This document shows positions 1 through 7,761 of a stretch of DNA of 64,000 bases, piece by piece (within the stretch, counting starts at the first letter, position 1; every line of letters starts with the position of its first letter). The stretch spans positions 100,711 through 164,710 of the forward strand of contig CASDVM010000008.1 of the NCBI GenBank assembly GCA_949284415.1, given 5' to 3'. Origin of the DNA: an uncultured bacterium. GTDB lineage: Bacteria > Cyanobacteriota > Vampirovibrionia > Gastranaerophilales > Gastranaerophilaceae. The notes below the pieces were generated by a model. It was not told the DNA's origin and searched no databases. It saw only the letters and a program-made list of their open reading frames with translations. The position numbers were made by a program, and so were the translations under genes.

Positions 1-1463
1 AGGGCGAAAAAGCTCAAATACAACAGTTTATTGATGAGTATATCGCGGAAAATCCGCATCTTTATAATAATCGACACATCGAATATCTTCTGTGTGGGGT
101 TGCATCGCATCATGCAGGACTTTTGCCTGCATGGAAAAATTTAGTTGAAAAACTTTTTCAAAAAGGTCTTATTAAAGTTGTGTTTGCAACAGAAACGCTT
201 GCTGCCGGAATAAATATGCCTGCACGTTCAACAGTTATAAGTTCTACAAGCAAACGTACGGATAGCGGGCACAGAATGCTTACAGCAAGTGAATTTTTGC
301 AGATGTCGGGCAGAGCCGGAAGACGCGGAATGGATGAGGTAGGATATGTTACGATTGTCGGAACACAGTTTCAATCTCCCGAAGAAGTTGCGGAACTTGT
401 ATTGAGTGATGCTAATCCCTTGGAAAGCCGTTTTTCGCCGAGTTATTCAATGGTTTTAAATCTTTTACAGAGATTTTCGCTTGATGAGGCTAAAGAACTT
501 ATCCTGAAAAGTTTTGGCTATTTCTCTTCCGGTACAAGGCTTCAGCCTCTTTTGAAATCAAAAGAACAGCTTGAAAATGAAATAATATCACGGGAATTTG
601 TTTGTCCGTATAAATTGTGTGATGAAAAACTCCACGAATACGACAGGATAAGACATATATATGTTCAGAACAGACAGACTTATAAAAAAATATGCAAACA
701 GGAACGTTCAAAAAACAGACCGTTATCGCCCGAAGCTGTTAAATTCGGTAAAGAAACAAAGGCTATGCTTGAAAAAATGCATGGTTTTAAATGTGATACC
801 TGCAAACTTTATAAAAAACATTCTAAAAATATAGAAGTTCTTGCTCGTTTTTCTGTACGTATGAATAAAATAGATAAAGAAATCGAAAAACAGAGAGATA
901 TATTCTGGAATAAATTTTTGGCTCATAGAAGCGTGTTAATTGATACCGGGTATCTGACAGATGATTACCCTTCTCAACAAGGCATAACGACTTCGCAGAT
1001 ACGCTCTGAAAATGAATTATTTGTTGCTGAAATAATTTTTTCTCATGTGCTTGATGATTTGACACCGGCGCAGCTTGCTTCGGTAATATGTGCAATTACT
1101 ACAGAAGATCTGCGTATTGATATTCCTTATTTGCCAGTATCTCAAACTGTCAGAAAAACTTTGAATTTGATAAGAAATATACGGCGTAAAGTTGAAAAAG
1201 TTCAAAATCGTTATTCTGTCGAAGCACCTATGTATATTAATCCTTATTTCAGCCCTTTGATTGAGCTTTGGGTTGAAGGTGCAGAATGGGAAACCATTAC
1301 CGAGCAGATAGATATGGGAGAAGGAGATATTGTCCGCTCATTTAAGCGTGTTGTAGATGTTTTAAGACAGTTTACAACAATAGATAATATCCCTGAAACA
1401 CTTGTGTTCACTGCTCGTGAGGCAATTGATAAAATTCAGCGTGAACCTGTAAATATTGACTAA
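1..1463 (+). CDS. Ski2-like DEAD/DEAH RNA helicase, C-terminal part (5' end outside window)
   Basis: The reading frame is open from base 3, so the gene begins upstream and only the C-terminal 486 residues are visible. They start in the second RecA-like domain: HHAGLLP near base 108, motif V (FATETLAAGINMPA) and motif VI (QMSGRAGRRG). This order and spacing is that of Ski2/Mtr4-type superfamily 2 helicases. The last 180 or so residues fit the DSHCT domain that ends these proteins. The middle holds two cysteine pairs, CPYKLC and CDTCK, which could bind a metal; that is my inference. Proteins of this type are common in cyanobacteria and are thought to unwind structured RNA. The missing N-terminus should hold the Walker A and DExH motifs. 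No gene follows closely in the same direction. Confidence 0.9.
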   Translation, partial: GEKAQIQQFIDEYIAENPHLYNNRHIEYLLCGVASHHAGLLPAWKNLVEKLFQKGLIKVVFATETLAAGINMPARSTVISSTSKRTDSGHRMLTASEFLQMSGRAGRRGMDEVGYVTIVGTQFQSPEEVAELVLSDANPLESRFSPSYSMVLNLLQRFSLDEAKELILKSFGYFSSGTRLQPLLKSKEQLENEIISREFVCPYKLCDEKLHEYDRIRHIYVQNRQTYKKICKQERSKNRPLSPEAVKFGKETKAMLEKMHGFKCDTCKLYKKHSKNIEVLARFSVRMNKIDKEIEKQRDIFWNKFLAHRSVLIDTGYLTDDYPSQQGITTSQIRSENELFVAEIIFSHVLDDLTPAQLASVICAITTEDLRIDIPYLPVSQTVRKTLNLIRNIRRKVEKVQNRYSVEAPMYINPYFSPLIELWVEGAEWETITEQIDMGEGDIVRSFKRVVDVLRQFTTIDNIPETLVFTAREAIDKIQREPVNID

Positions 1464-1528
1464 AATTTTTATTAATAAGTGTAACTTTACCAATATTAAG
1501 TTTTGTAAATCCCTTGATGCATAAGGGA

Positions 1529-1557
1529 TTGAACTATTTGTTAAAATATGTTACAAT
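1529..1557 (+). promoter_or_regulatory. sigma-70 type promoter of the phosphodiester glycosidase gene
   Basis: TTGAAC (1529-1534) and TACAAT (1552-1557) are separated by exactly 17 bp. Transcription would start near 1564, leaving a leader of about 155 nt before the ATG at 1720. An inverted repeat AATCCCTT/AAGGGATT (1508-1515 and 1523-1530) overlaps the -35 box and could be an operator or a weak terminator of the helicase gene. Confidence 0.6.
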
Positions 1558-1563
1558 AGTAGT

Positions 1564-1719
1564 AGGAAGATCCTGAAAATGGTAAACTCTAAAAGAAAAT
1601 ATCAAAAAAGACAGTAAAATTTTCAAACAGGGCTAAATCAGGTTTCCGATGAGTGTTATTCCCCGCCCCACTCTTAAATCAAAAAGGTATCCGGTTACTC
1701 AAACCTTAGAGGTGATCTT
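1564..1719 (+). other. long 5' leader with mutually exclusive pairings (candidate cis-regulatory RNA)
   Basis: This is the untranslated region between the predicted start of transcription and the ATG. GAGTG at 1651-1655 can pair with CACTC at 1669-1673. Alternatively AGGTTT (1640-1645) plus GAGT (1651-1654) can pair with ACTCAAACCT at 1697-1706, just before the ribosome-binding site AGAGGTGAT (1708-1716). The two foldings exclude each other. I do not recognise a known riboswitch class. Confidence 0.35.
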
Positions 1720-2982
1720 ATGGATACGTTGATTTATAATGCAGAAAATTATTATGAGCTGAAAAAATTAGCAGAAATTGCTGTTAATGTTTCAATAATC
1801 GGGGTTTTAAGTTTGTGTCAGGTGCTGTTGCCTATTCACGCAAGCAATATGAAAGTTGCGCAGGTTACTGCACCTGACTTTGATACAGGTCAGTTAAAGG
1901 CAAAGATTCTTAATGAAATTTCTCCTGAAGCAAGGCAGAAAAATTTTGATAAAATGATTAAAGATAAATACCCTAAAGCGCTTATAACTGATGTAACTGG
2001 CGGGGTAAAGCATATTAAACTTACAAAATATTACAGCGGGAGACCTGTTAGAATAAATGTAGTAGAAGCAGATTTGAAACTTGCAGATAATCTTGAGTTA
2101 ACTCCCGCGCTCTCCTCAGATTTTACACTTAAAAGCAGAAGATCAATTTCTGCAATAGCAAAAAACAACAACGCTATAATTGCTTTGAACGGTACTTATT
2201 TCAAGCCTCAAACAGGTGTTCCGCTCGGAACTTTAATGATTAACGAAAAAATGTATACAGGACCTATATATGACAGGGTGGCTCTAGGAATTTTTGATGA
2301 TGGTTTTGATATTGCAAGAATAAGTCTTGATGCATCGGTAAAAGGAAGCGGAAAAACAATTAAGGTTGATAATATTAATCAGCCGAGGATGCTTTCTACC
2401 CATGTTCTTGTTTATACTCCTGAATGGGGAAAATATTCTCCTGCTGCACCAAAATACGGTGTCGGACTTCAGGTAGCTGACGGGAAAATTACAAAAGCTT
2501 CTGCCAATGCTGTACAAATACCTGAAAACGGTTACGTAATTTCAGGTCCAAAAAGTGTTTTGTATACTTTGCTTAATAAAAAAGATGCTAAGCTTGATAT
2601 AAGAACAACACCTGAATGGAAAGGTGTTAAACATATTATAAGCGGAGGCCCTTATCTTGTTAAGGATGGTGAAGTTTTTGTTGATATGACTGCACAAAAG
2701 CTTCAGGCAATCGGCGGCCGTAATCCGAGAAGCGCAATCGGTTATACTGCAGATAATAAAGTTATAATGGTTGCGGTTGACGGACGTGAAGGAAGTTCTA
2801 TCGGCATGACGCTAATGGAACTTGCAAACTTTATGCGGTCAATCGACTGCATAGGTGCAATTAACCTTGACGGAGGCGGTTCTACCGTTATGTATGTCAA
2901 CGGAAAAGTTGTTAACAACCCTCAAATGACAGGTGGTATCCCTCTTTCAAACGCAATAGTTTTATCGAAAACAGACTCATAG
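1720..2982 (+). CDS. secreted or membrane-anchored phosphodiester glycosidase family protein (NAGPA / DUF2233)
   Basis: The 420-residue protein has one hydrophobic stretch (about residues 22-41) that could be a signal peptide or anchor, then an extracytoplasmic domain. Residues about 145-415 match the NAGPA fold: NGTYFKP, GVPLGTLMIN, ISGGPYLVKDG, GGRNPRSAIGY, VDGRE, and LDGGGSTVMYVNGK near the C-terminus. The family includes the human enzyme that uncovers mannose-6-phosphate and many bacterial cell-surface proteins linked to exopolysaccharide or wall glycans, so cleavage of a sugar phosphodiester at the surface is the likely job; the substrate is unknown. The start is fixed by AGAGGTGAT 3 nt upstream. 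The gene stands alone, with its own promoter, a 155-nt leader and a terminator, which suggests separate control. Confidence 0.85.
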   Translation: MDTLIYNAENYYELKKLAEIAVNVSIIGVLSLCQVLLPIHASNMKVAQVTAPDFDTGQLKAKILNEISPEARQKNFDKMIKDKYPKALITDVTGGVKHIKLTKYYSGRPVRINVVEADLKLADNLELTPALSSDFTLKSRRSISAIAKNNNAIIALNGTYFKPQTGVPLGTLMINEKMYTGPIYDRVALGIFDDGFDIARISLDASVKGSGKTIKVDNINQPRMLSTHVLVYTPEWGKYSPAAPKYGVGLQVADGKITKASANAVQIPENGYVISGPKSVLYTLLNKKDAKLDIRTTPEWKGVKHIISGGPYLVKDGEVFVDMTAQKLQAIGGRNPRSAIGYTADNKVIMVAVDGREGSSIGMTLMELANFMRSIDCIGAINLDGGGSTVMYVNGKVVNNPQMTGGIPLSNAIVLSKTDS

Positions 2983-3021
2983 ACCAAACTTCTTCTCATA
3001 ATCTTTTCATGTATTGCACGT

Positions 3022-3050
3022 AACCCGCATCGCAAGCGGGTTTTCTTTTA
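3022..3050 (+). terminator. intrinsic terminator of the phosphodiester glycosidase gene
   Basis: The stem AACCCGC (3022-3028) / GCGGGTT (3036-3042) is followed by the T-rich tract TTCTTTTA. It lies between convergent genes. Confidence 0.8.
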
Positions 3051-3455
3051 TCTGCTTATGTTCTGATCAATAATATCAGAAACCCACGGGATATAGCTGT
3101 ATTTTCCTATAAATGAAGTTACGGCAAGATAAATTAAAAACAGATAAATCACGGCTTGTATTAATGAGTAGTCGAAAATTAGCGGCATATTGAGCCAGAA
3201 AGTAATCTGCGCAACAATCTGGTTTATTATAGGAATAAAGCTCAAAATATTTGAAAGCCAGCCGATTAATATGGAAAGTAATGCAAAACCCAGTGATATA
3301 AATATTGATTGGAATATATGGTACTGCAAAAAAGGTTTCAATCTTGCTTTTGTAAATAAACCGATAATCAGCCATATAAAACCAACCATACCCATAGTCA
3401 GATATGTTAATGCAGCTACAATCCTTTCTATCATAAACGGGGTATCTTCGCGCAT
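3048..3455 (-). CDS. small Tic20-like integral membrane protein
   Basis: A 135-residue protein with about four hydrophobic segments (roughly residues 10-32, 44-66, 72-92 and 98-116). The middle and end resemble the Tic20 family as found in cyanobacteria: a YHIFQSIFISLG segment like the (F/Y)N-QA-LLDI motif, and a C-terminal GKYSYIPWVSD like the conserved GKYAEIPAISDAA. In plastids Tic20 belongs to the inner-envelope import complex; the bacterial function is not known to me. It starts 1 nt after the stop of the TPR gene, so the two are probably co-transcribed and translationally coupled. A second Met at residue 8 is an alternative start. The family call rests on motif resemblance alone. Confidence 0.55.
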   Translation of the reverse strand: MREDTPFMIERIVAALTYLTMGMVGFIWLIIGLFTKARLKPFLQYHIFQSIFISLGFALLSILIGWLSNILSFIPIINQIVAQITFWLNMPLIFDYSLIQAVIYLFLIYLAVTSFIGKYSYIPWVSDIIDQNISR

Positions 3456-3456
3456 T

Positions 3457-4518
3457 TTATACAGGTTCTCCGTTTCGTTTTTTATCTATATATTCATCAA
3501 GAATCTGTGTATAGACTAATCTGTATTCATCATTTTCAGGTGCAATATTAATTGATGCTCTGTATGAAGCTATTGCCTGCTCTATTTCTCCGTTTAAATA
3601 GTGGGCATTGCCGAGTAACATGTAAGTTTGAGCACTGTTCGGCTTAATTCGCAGAGCTTCTTTATATAAATCCATAGCTTTATCAAGATGGTTGAAGTTT
3701 GTATAAAGGTTTGCCAGCAGAATTTGAGCCTCAATTTCTTTTGGTTTAATTTGTTCGGCTCTCTTGTACATCTCAACGGCCATGTCATATTCGCCGAATT
3801 CGGAAAGAGCAATAGCATAGCAAATGTATGCCTTATAATTATCGCCTTCCATTTTTAAAGCTTTTTCAAAATAATTGTATGCTTTTTCACGTTCTCTCAT
3901 CAGAGTAAGTGTGTTGCCTATGCAGATACATACGATTTTGTTATCAGGATTCAGAACAAAGACCTTTTTATAAAGTTCAAGTGCTGTTTCGTAGTCAAAA
4001 AGTTTAAAACATACATTACCCATATCAACAAGCGCCGTGATATTTTCTGGATCAAGCGAAAGAGCTTTTTCATAATACGCCTTTGATTCAATATAATCCT
4101 CATTATCCTGATATAAAAGCGCTATTGCATTATAAATTTCAGGGTTTGTAGAATTCAAGTCAATTGCTCTGTTGTAATAGAAAAGAGCTTTCGGAAAATT
4201 TTTCCATTCCGCAAAAACATTTCCCATATTATAATAAATCAGGAAGTTTTTAGGATTAACTGTTAATGCACGGTTGTAGTATGAAAGAGATTTTCTGAAA
4301 TCTTTTTCATAAAACCACATTGTACCCATTCCGACAAGTGCTTGAACATCATCGGGTTTTATTGCAAGGAGACTGTCTAAAACTGACATGACTTTGTCAT
4401 AATCTTCTATCTGCAGATAAAGTTCGGATAATCTGTGATAGTTGTCAATGTTTTGCGGGTCTTTAGCCATAGCTAAGACAAGTTCATTAATTTTTTTATC
4501 TATCTCTTCTCTATTCAT
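3457..4518 (-). CDS. tetratricopeptide repeat (TPR) protein
   Basis: The 353-residue protein is almost entirely TPR units of about 34 residues (roughly nine), with the usual alternation of small and aromatic residues, for example ALVGMGTMWFYEKDF, YYNMGNVFAEWKNF and AYICYAIALSEFGEY. There is no signal peptide, so it should be a cytoplasmic scaffold for protein-protein contacts. The partner may be the Tic20-like membrane protein encoded 1 nt downstream. The start ATG is preceded by AAAGG, and by a TAGAAT hexamer that overlaps the translation signal. Function beyond scaffolding cannot be read from the sequence. Confidence 0.85.
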   Translation of the reverse strand: MNREEIDKKINELVLAMAKDPQNIDNYHRLSELYLQIEDYDKVMSVLDSLLAIKPDDVQALVGMGTMWFYEKDFRKSLSYYNRALTVNPKNFLIYYNMGNVFAEWKNFPKALFYYNRAIDLNSTNPEIYNAIALLYQDNEDYIESKAYYEKALSLDPENITALVDMGNVCFKLFDYETALELYKKVFVLNPDNKIVCICIGNTLTLMREREKAYNYFEKALKMEGDNYKAYICYAIALSEFGEYDMAVEMYKRAEQIKPKEIEAQILLANLYTNFNHLDKAMDLYKEALRIKPNSAQTYMLLGNAHYLNGEIEQAIASYRASINIAPENDEYRLVYTQILDEYIDKKRNGEPV

Positions 4519-4583
4519 AATACCTTTATTCTACACGATTTTTAATATTTTGCAATAGTATTTAGATTTGTAACGCTATAATT

Positions 4584-4976
4584 CTAATATTGTTTGTACT
4601 CTTCAGATAATTTTTTCCATTCGTCTTCAGGTATGCTGAATGCGTTGCTCCAGAATTTTTCGATTGCATACATTTCGCGTTCTTCCTTATGTAAAATATG
4701 AACGACAACATCGCCGTAATCAAGTAAATTCCAGCGGTTTTTTGCATCATTTTCCATTCTAGAAGGCGAGCGCGAAAAAAGTTCTTTAATTCTGTCTTTT
4801 GTATTATTCATCAGTGCTTTAACCTGCGGTGTTGAATCGCCGGTTACAATTACAAAATAATCAGCGAGGGAAGAAACATTGCTGATATTCAGAATAGTTA
4901 TATCTTTGCCGAGTTTTTCATCAAGAGTACGTGCGATAACACATGCCAGTTTTTTTGAATCAAGTTCGTCTGTCAT
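4584..4976 (-). CDS. rsfS: ribosome silencing factor RsfS (YbeB/Iojap family)
   Basis: The 130-residue protein matches the RsfS family over its whole length: ARTLDEKLGKDITILNIS, the core SLADYFVIVTGDST and DYGDVVVHILHKEEREMY. RsfS binds ribosomal protein L14 and blocks joining of the subunits when nutrients are scarce. I start at the internal ATG (4976) because it has GAGG 8 nt upstream and places the protein start where the family begins; a longer frame to 5012 has no ribosome-binding site. It is read in the same direction as rpiB but 139 bp away, with a CCCTCCC palindrome between. Confidence 0.92.
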   Translation of the reverse strand: MTDELDSKKLACVIARTLDEKLGKDITILNISNVSSLADYFVIVTGDSTPQVKALMNNTKDRIKELFSRSPSRMENDAKNRWNLLDYGDVVVHILHKEEREMYAIEKFWSNAFSIPEDEWKKLSEEYKQY

Positions 4977-5075
4977 AAAATTTTCCTCATTGTTTTTTTC
5001 TTTTTTCAGCATAGCATGTAAAGCACGTTATGCAATAAGCCTTCTTGCCCCTAATCTTCTGAGCTTCCAGACTGT

Positions 5076-5104
5076 ACCCCACCCCCTCCCCATTTTGGGA
5101 GGGA
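5076..5104. repeat. dispersed palindrome, CCCTCCC/GGGAGGG type
   Basis: CCCTCCC (5084-5090) and GGGAGGG (5097-5103) form a hairpin preceded by ACCCCACCC. The same core and flank recur at 19372-19400, and the core alone at 22940-22957, always between genes. Confidence 0.5.
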
Positions 5105-5114
5105 GAAATAGCGG

Positions 5115-5555
5115 TTACGATTCTTCTATTTGGTCAACTCTGCGCAGGTGTCTCCCGCCTTCAAATTCAGATTTTAACCATACATTAACAATGTCAAGGG
5201 CAATGCATTCTCCTGTTATACGTTCGCCTAGACACAAAATATTTGAATTATTGTGCGCTCTGGATGCTTTTGCGCTGAAAGTATCCGTACAATGTGCAGC
5301 TCTTATCCCTTTAACTTTGTTTGCCGCAATAGACATGCCGATTCCTGTTCCGCAGATTAAAATGCCTTTTTCAGCTTCTCCGTTAACTATTTTTGCCGCT
5401 GCTTTTCGGGCTATAACAGGATAATCACAGGAAGCTTCACTGTACGTCCCGACATCAATATAATCATAATTATTATGTTTTAAGTATTCTATAATCTTTG
5501 CTTTATAGTTAAATCCGCCATGATCAGAACCTATTACAATTTTTTTTATAATCAT
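5115..5555 (-). CDS. rpiB: ribose-5-phosphate isomerase B
   Basis: The 146-residue protein is a complete RpiB/LacA/LacB-type sugar-phosphate isomerase: GSDHGGFNYK at the N-terminus, the catalytic-cysteine loop LICGTGIGMSIAANK, HCTDTFSAKASRAHNNSN and the C-terminal FEGGRHLRRV. It interconverts ribose 5-phosphate and ribulose 5-phosphate in the non-oxidative pentose phosphate pathway. The start is the ATG at 5555, with AAGGGGA just upstream; the frame extends 10 codons further without a ribosome-binding site. It is preceded by the terminator of the next gene, so it has its own promoter in about 60 bp. Confidence 0.93.
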   Translation of the reverse strand: MIIKKIVIGSDHGGFNYKAKIIEYLKHNNYDYIDVGTYSEASCDYPVIARKAAAKIVNGEAEKGILICGTGIGMSIAANKVKGIRAAHCTDTFSAKASRAHNNSNILCLGERITGECIALDIVNVWLKSEFEGGRHLRRVDQIEES

Positions 5556-5610
5556 AAAATTTCCCCTTTCATTAAAGCAGAGCATAGCATATTATTATTA
5601 TTAACGCAAT

Positions 5611-5638
5611 AAAAAACTCCGCTTATGCGGAGTTTTTT
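5611..5638 (-). terminator. terminator of the Cys/Gly-rich protein gene A (probably bidirectional)
   Basis: ACTCCGC (5616-5622) / GCGGAGT (5627-5633) with loop TTAT has an A tract on one side and a T tract on the other. In gene direction the stem follows the stop codon at once and leads into TTTTTT. Confidence 0.85.
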
Positions 5639-6413
5639 ATTCTGTTTGTATTCCAAAGCCGTATCCGTTTTGATTCGACTCATTAATCAGTTGTCCGTTT
5701 TGATATGTATAAGTTGGTGCACCTATTGTTTTTGCTCCGCCTTTGCTGATACATTCGTACGTCAATTTGCCGTCACTTCCAACTTTTACTTCGTATTGAT
5801 AAGTATTTCCTGATTCATCGTCTGTTAAGGTAAAACTCTGTGGTACTCCATTTTGATCTGTAACAACGTTTGATAGTGTTCCGTAAATATCAGCTGTATT
5901 GCCGCTTGCATCATGACATCTCATCTTCTTACCATTTTGGAATGCCGAATATTCTTTTATTCTACTTATGTTATCGACTTCAGAGCTGTGTGCATTGGTT
6001 CTTGTTTTAACTTCCGGAGTATCCTCTGTATTTTCAGTTGTTTCTGCTTCTTCAGTCTTTGCGGGTTTAGGAGAAACATCTACTTTTTTATCGCCGCTGT
6101 CGCCTGCTCCTTCGGCAGGAGCTCCACCGCCTCCTCCGATTCCTAACGCACCGAAAATTGCGCCAAGTATTGAGCCGACACCTCCAATACCAAGCATCCA
6201 TTTCTCAAATCCTGACATACCGCCGCCACCGCAGCAATGCATATCTACAGCTGTGTGCATTGGCATTGGAGCATAGTTGTTAATGAATATGTTGTTGGAA
6301 ACAATACGGCCGGTGCCCATGCCTCGCATTTGGCCTGCTTTTAAATTATATGTTAACGACTGTCTGCCGCCGCTACGCCATCCTGTTATATCATAACTGC
6401 TGTTGGGAATCAT
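5637..6413 (-). CDS. lineage-specific Cys/Gly-rich protein A
   Basis: A 258-residue protein with no family I recognise. N-terminal residues 35-70 (VSNNIFINNYAPMPMHTAVD, then HCCGGGG) resemble the neighbouring protein B (VIINNFGFRPMG, then HHHCGGG). A hydrophobic Gly-rich stretch follows (about 70-98). The middle is a Glu/Thr-rich linker, and the C-terminal 120 residues look like a small beta-rich domain with no motif. There is no cleavable signal peptide. The gene stands alone between terminators, and its start is preceded by the promoter module shared with 6607-7662, 14700-15641 and 35825-36352, which suggests co-regulation. A surface or envelope role is a guess from composition. Confidence 0.75.
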   Translation of the reverse strand: MIPNSSYDITGWRSGGRQSLTYNLKAGQMRGMGTGRIVSNNIFINNYAPMPMHTAVDMHCCGGGGMSGFEKWMLGIGGVGSILGAIFGALGIGGGGGAPAEGAGDSGDKKVDVSPKPAKTEEAETTENTEDTPEVKTRTNAHSSEVDNISRIKEYSAFQNGKKMRCHDASGNTADIYGTLSNVVTDQNGVPQSFTLTDDESGNTYQYEVKVGSDGKLTYECISKGGAKTIGAPTYTYQNGQLINESNQNGYGFGIQTE

Positions 6414-6430
6414 GGTGCTTTCCTTTTTTT

Positions 6431-6478
6431 ATACTCTCTTATATATATAAAGTATATATAGTGTTATATATTGCTATT
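6431..6478 (-). promoter_or_regulatory. shared promoter module, copy A
   Basis: In gene direction it reads GCAAT, 16 nt, ACTTTATATATATAAGAG, then GTATAAAAAAAGGA and the ATG 36 nt from the core. The same arrangement occurs at 7681-7724, 15652-15699 and 36378-36417. Confidence 0.7.
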
Positions 6479-6570
6479 TTCGTAATGTATAATTTACAAA
6501 AGTTTACAATTAGTATATCTGTTATATATATACCCACTTATTACTGCTGCTAATCATTTGGCTGTATAGC

Positions 6571-6595
6571 AAAAAGCCGGGCTGATGTCCGGCCT
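6571..6595 (-). terminator. terminator of gene B
   Basis: In gene direction GCCGG, an 8-nt loop and CCGGC are followed by TTTTTG. Confidence 0.8.
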
Positions 6596-6606
6596 GTTAC
6601 TATTAT

Positions 6607-7662
6607 TTATTCCGAGTATTTATTTTGAATAATTTTATTATACTCAGCTTCAGACATAAAGTGGTTTTGTAGTACGTATTCTTTTGATAATTTTTTCTCT
6701 CCGTTTATGAAAGCTTCTTTAAGTTCATTCATTTTTTTATTTGTTTTTTGAATTTCACCGTCCCGCGTAATTCCCTGTTTTGCATCCTCTATCAGAGATT
6801 TAAGTCCGTATCCCGATATTCCGTTTGCATTAATTGTATCGCCTGAATTTGGATTTTTAACTTTTTTGCCGGAAACCTGTGTGTTATATTCATTTTGTGC
6901 AACATTGAGTTCCTGCTGTTCCTGTTCGGTGTAAAATCTGTTTATTATTGCAGTCATTGTATCGCCGTCATGAACAGTGGCTTTAATGTTATATTTTATG
7001 TTGCCGTTTTCATCCGTGTATGCACTTTCAATGCGTTTTTTTACATAATCCTGAGCGGAAGAATCAAGTTTTTTAAATTCTTCCATATTATTTAAAAGTT
7101 CATCCAGAGTTTTTGGCTTGTTGTCTGCAGGTTCTTGGGCAGGTTCTGTTTTATCGGTTTTATCTGCCGGTTTAGCTTCTTCTGCTTTGTCAGCTCCTGT
7201 TGTATCCTTTGCATTTTCTACTTTGTTTTCTGTTTCTGTTTTTTCAGGTTTTGCAGAGCCTGTTGTTTTATTATCACAGTCGCATCCTTGTTTTTTCATG
7301 TCATCTACTTGTTTTTCAAGAGATTGAACTTCTTTTTCTACAACTTTTAGTCTGGAACTTAGTGAATCATTATTGTTATAACCGCCATACATTCCGTATG
7401 GATTATATTGTCCGTATGCACCGAAACCGTTATAATTGTTATACATATACGGCATGCTTGGCTGATTAAAGCTTCCGAATATATTTGAAAGAAGGTTCAT
7501 ACCTGCCATAACGCCAAATAATCCGTTAAATCCGCCGCCGCAATGATGGTGAACAAATATTGGTCTGCCCATAGGTCTGAATCCGAAATTATTTATTATT
7601 ACTTTGTTTGAACCGCCCCAGAATGTCCGCGGTCCGCCAAGGAATCTGTAAAATGTTTCCAT
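6607..7662 (-). CDS. lineage-specific Cys/Gly-rich protein B with a coiled coil and a possible LysM-like segment
   Basis: A 351-residue protein. The N-terminus (residues 17-45: KVIINNFGFRPMGRP then HHHCGGG) is like protein A. A Tyr/Asn/Gly-rich stretch follows (60-100), then a heptad-like segment (about 100-125, LKVVEKEVQSLEKQVDDMKK), a long Lys/Glu/Ala/Pro linker (130-190) and a C-terminal globular part. Within that part VHDGDTMTAIINRFY and SGDTINANGI resemble a LysM repeat, which binds peptidoglycan; this is weak evidence. It has no signal peptide. It is transcribed alone from the shared promoter module. A cell-surface structural role is plausible but unproven. Confidence 0.75.
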   Translation of the reverse strand: METFYRFLGGPRTFWGGSNKVIINNFGFRPMGRPIFVHHHCGGGFNGLFGVMAGMNLLSNIFGSFNQPSMPYMYNNYNGFGAYGQYNPYGMYGGYNNNDSLSSRLKVVEKEVQSLEKQVDDMKKQGCDCDNKTTGSAKPEKTETENKVENAKDTTGADKAEEAKPADKTDKTEPAQEPADNKPKTLDELLNNMEEFKKLDSSAQDYVKKRIESAYTDENGNIKYNIKATVHDGDTMTAIINRFYTEQEQQELNVAQNEYNTQVSGKKVKNPNSGDTINANGISGYGLKSLIEDAKQGITRDGEIQKTNKKMNELKEAFINGEKKLSKEYVLQNHFMSEAEYNKIIQNKYSE

Positions 7663-7680
7663 AATACTGCTCCGATTTTT

Positions 7681-7724
7681 ATACTCTTAAATATATAAAG
7701 TATATATTTATTAAATAATTGCCA
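7681..7724 (-). promoter_or_regulatory. shared promoter module, copy B
   Basis: In gene direction it has GGCAATT, then ACTTTATATATTTAAGAG with 21 nt from GCAAT to the core, then GTATAAAAATCGGAG and the ATG at 7662. Confidence 0.7.
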
Positions 7725-7761
7725 TTTTTTTTAATTTTTCCGTTACAATTCTTAATAAAAT

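Noticed and set aside
1564..1719. Known riboswitch (cyclic di-AMP ydaO type) before a cell-envelope gene
   Set aside because: The conserved GGGGGA and GGGGUGAAUCC blocks are absent and the stem order does not fit.
4879..5424. Plus-strand open frame opposite rsfS and rpiB
   Set aside because: It lies antisense to two clear genes and shows no protein-like composition or ribosome-binding site.
5968..6276. Pro/Ser-rich plus-strand frame opposite protein A
   Set aside because: The prolines are the antisense of the glycine codons of the real gene.
6431..6478. Sigma-54 or flagellar sigma-28 promoter for the shared module
   Set aside because: GGCAATT lacks the TGGC-N8-TTGC pair of sigma-54, and there is no GCCGATAA box of sigma-28.
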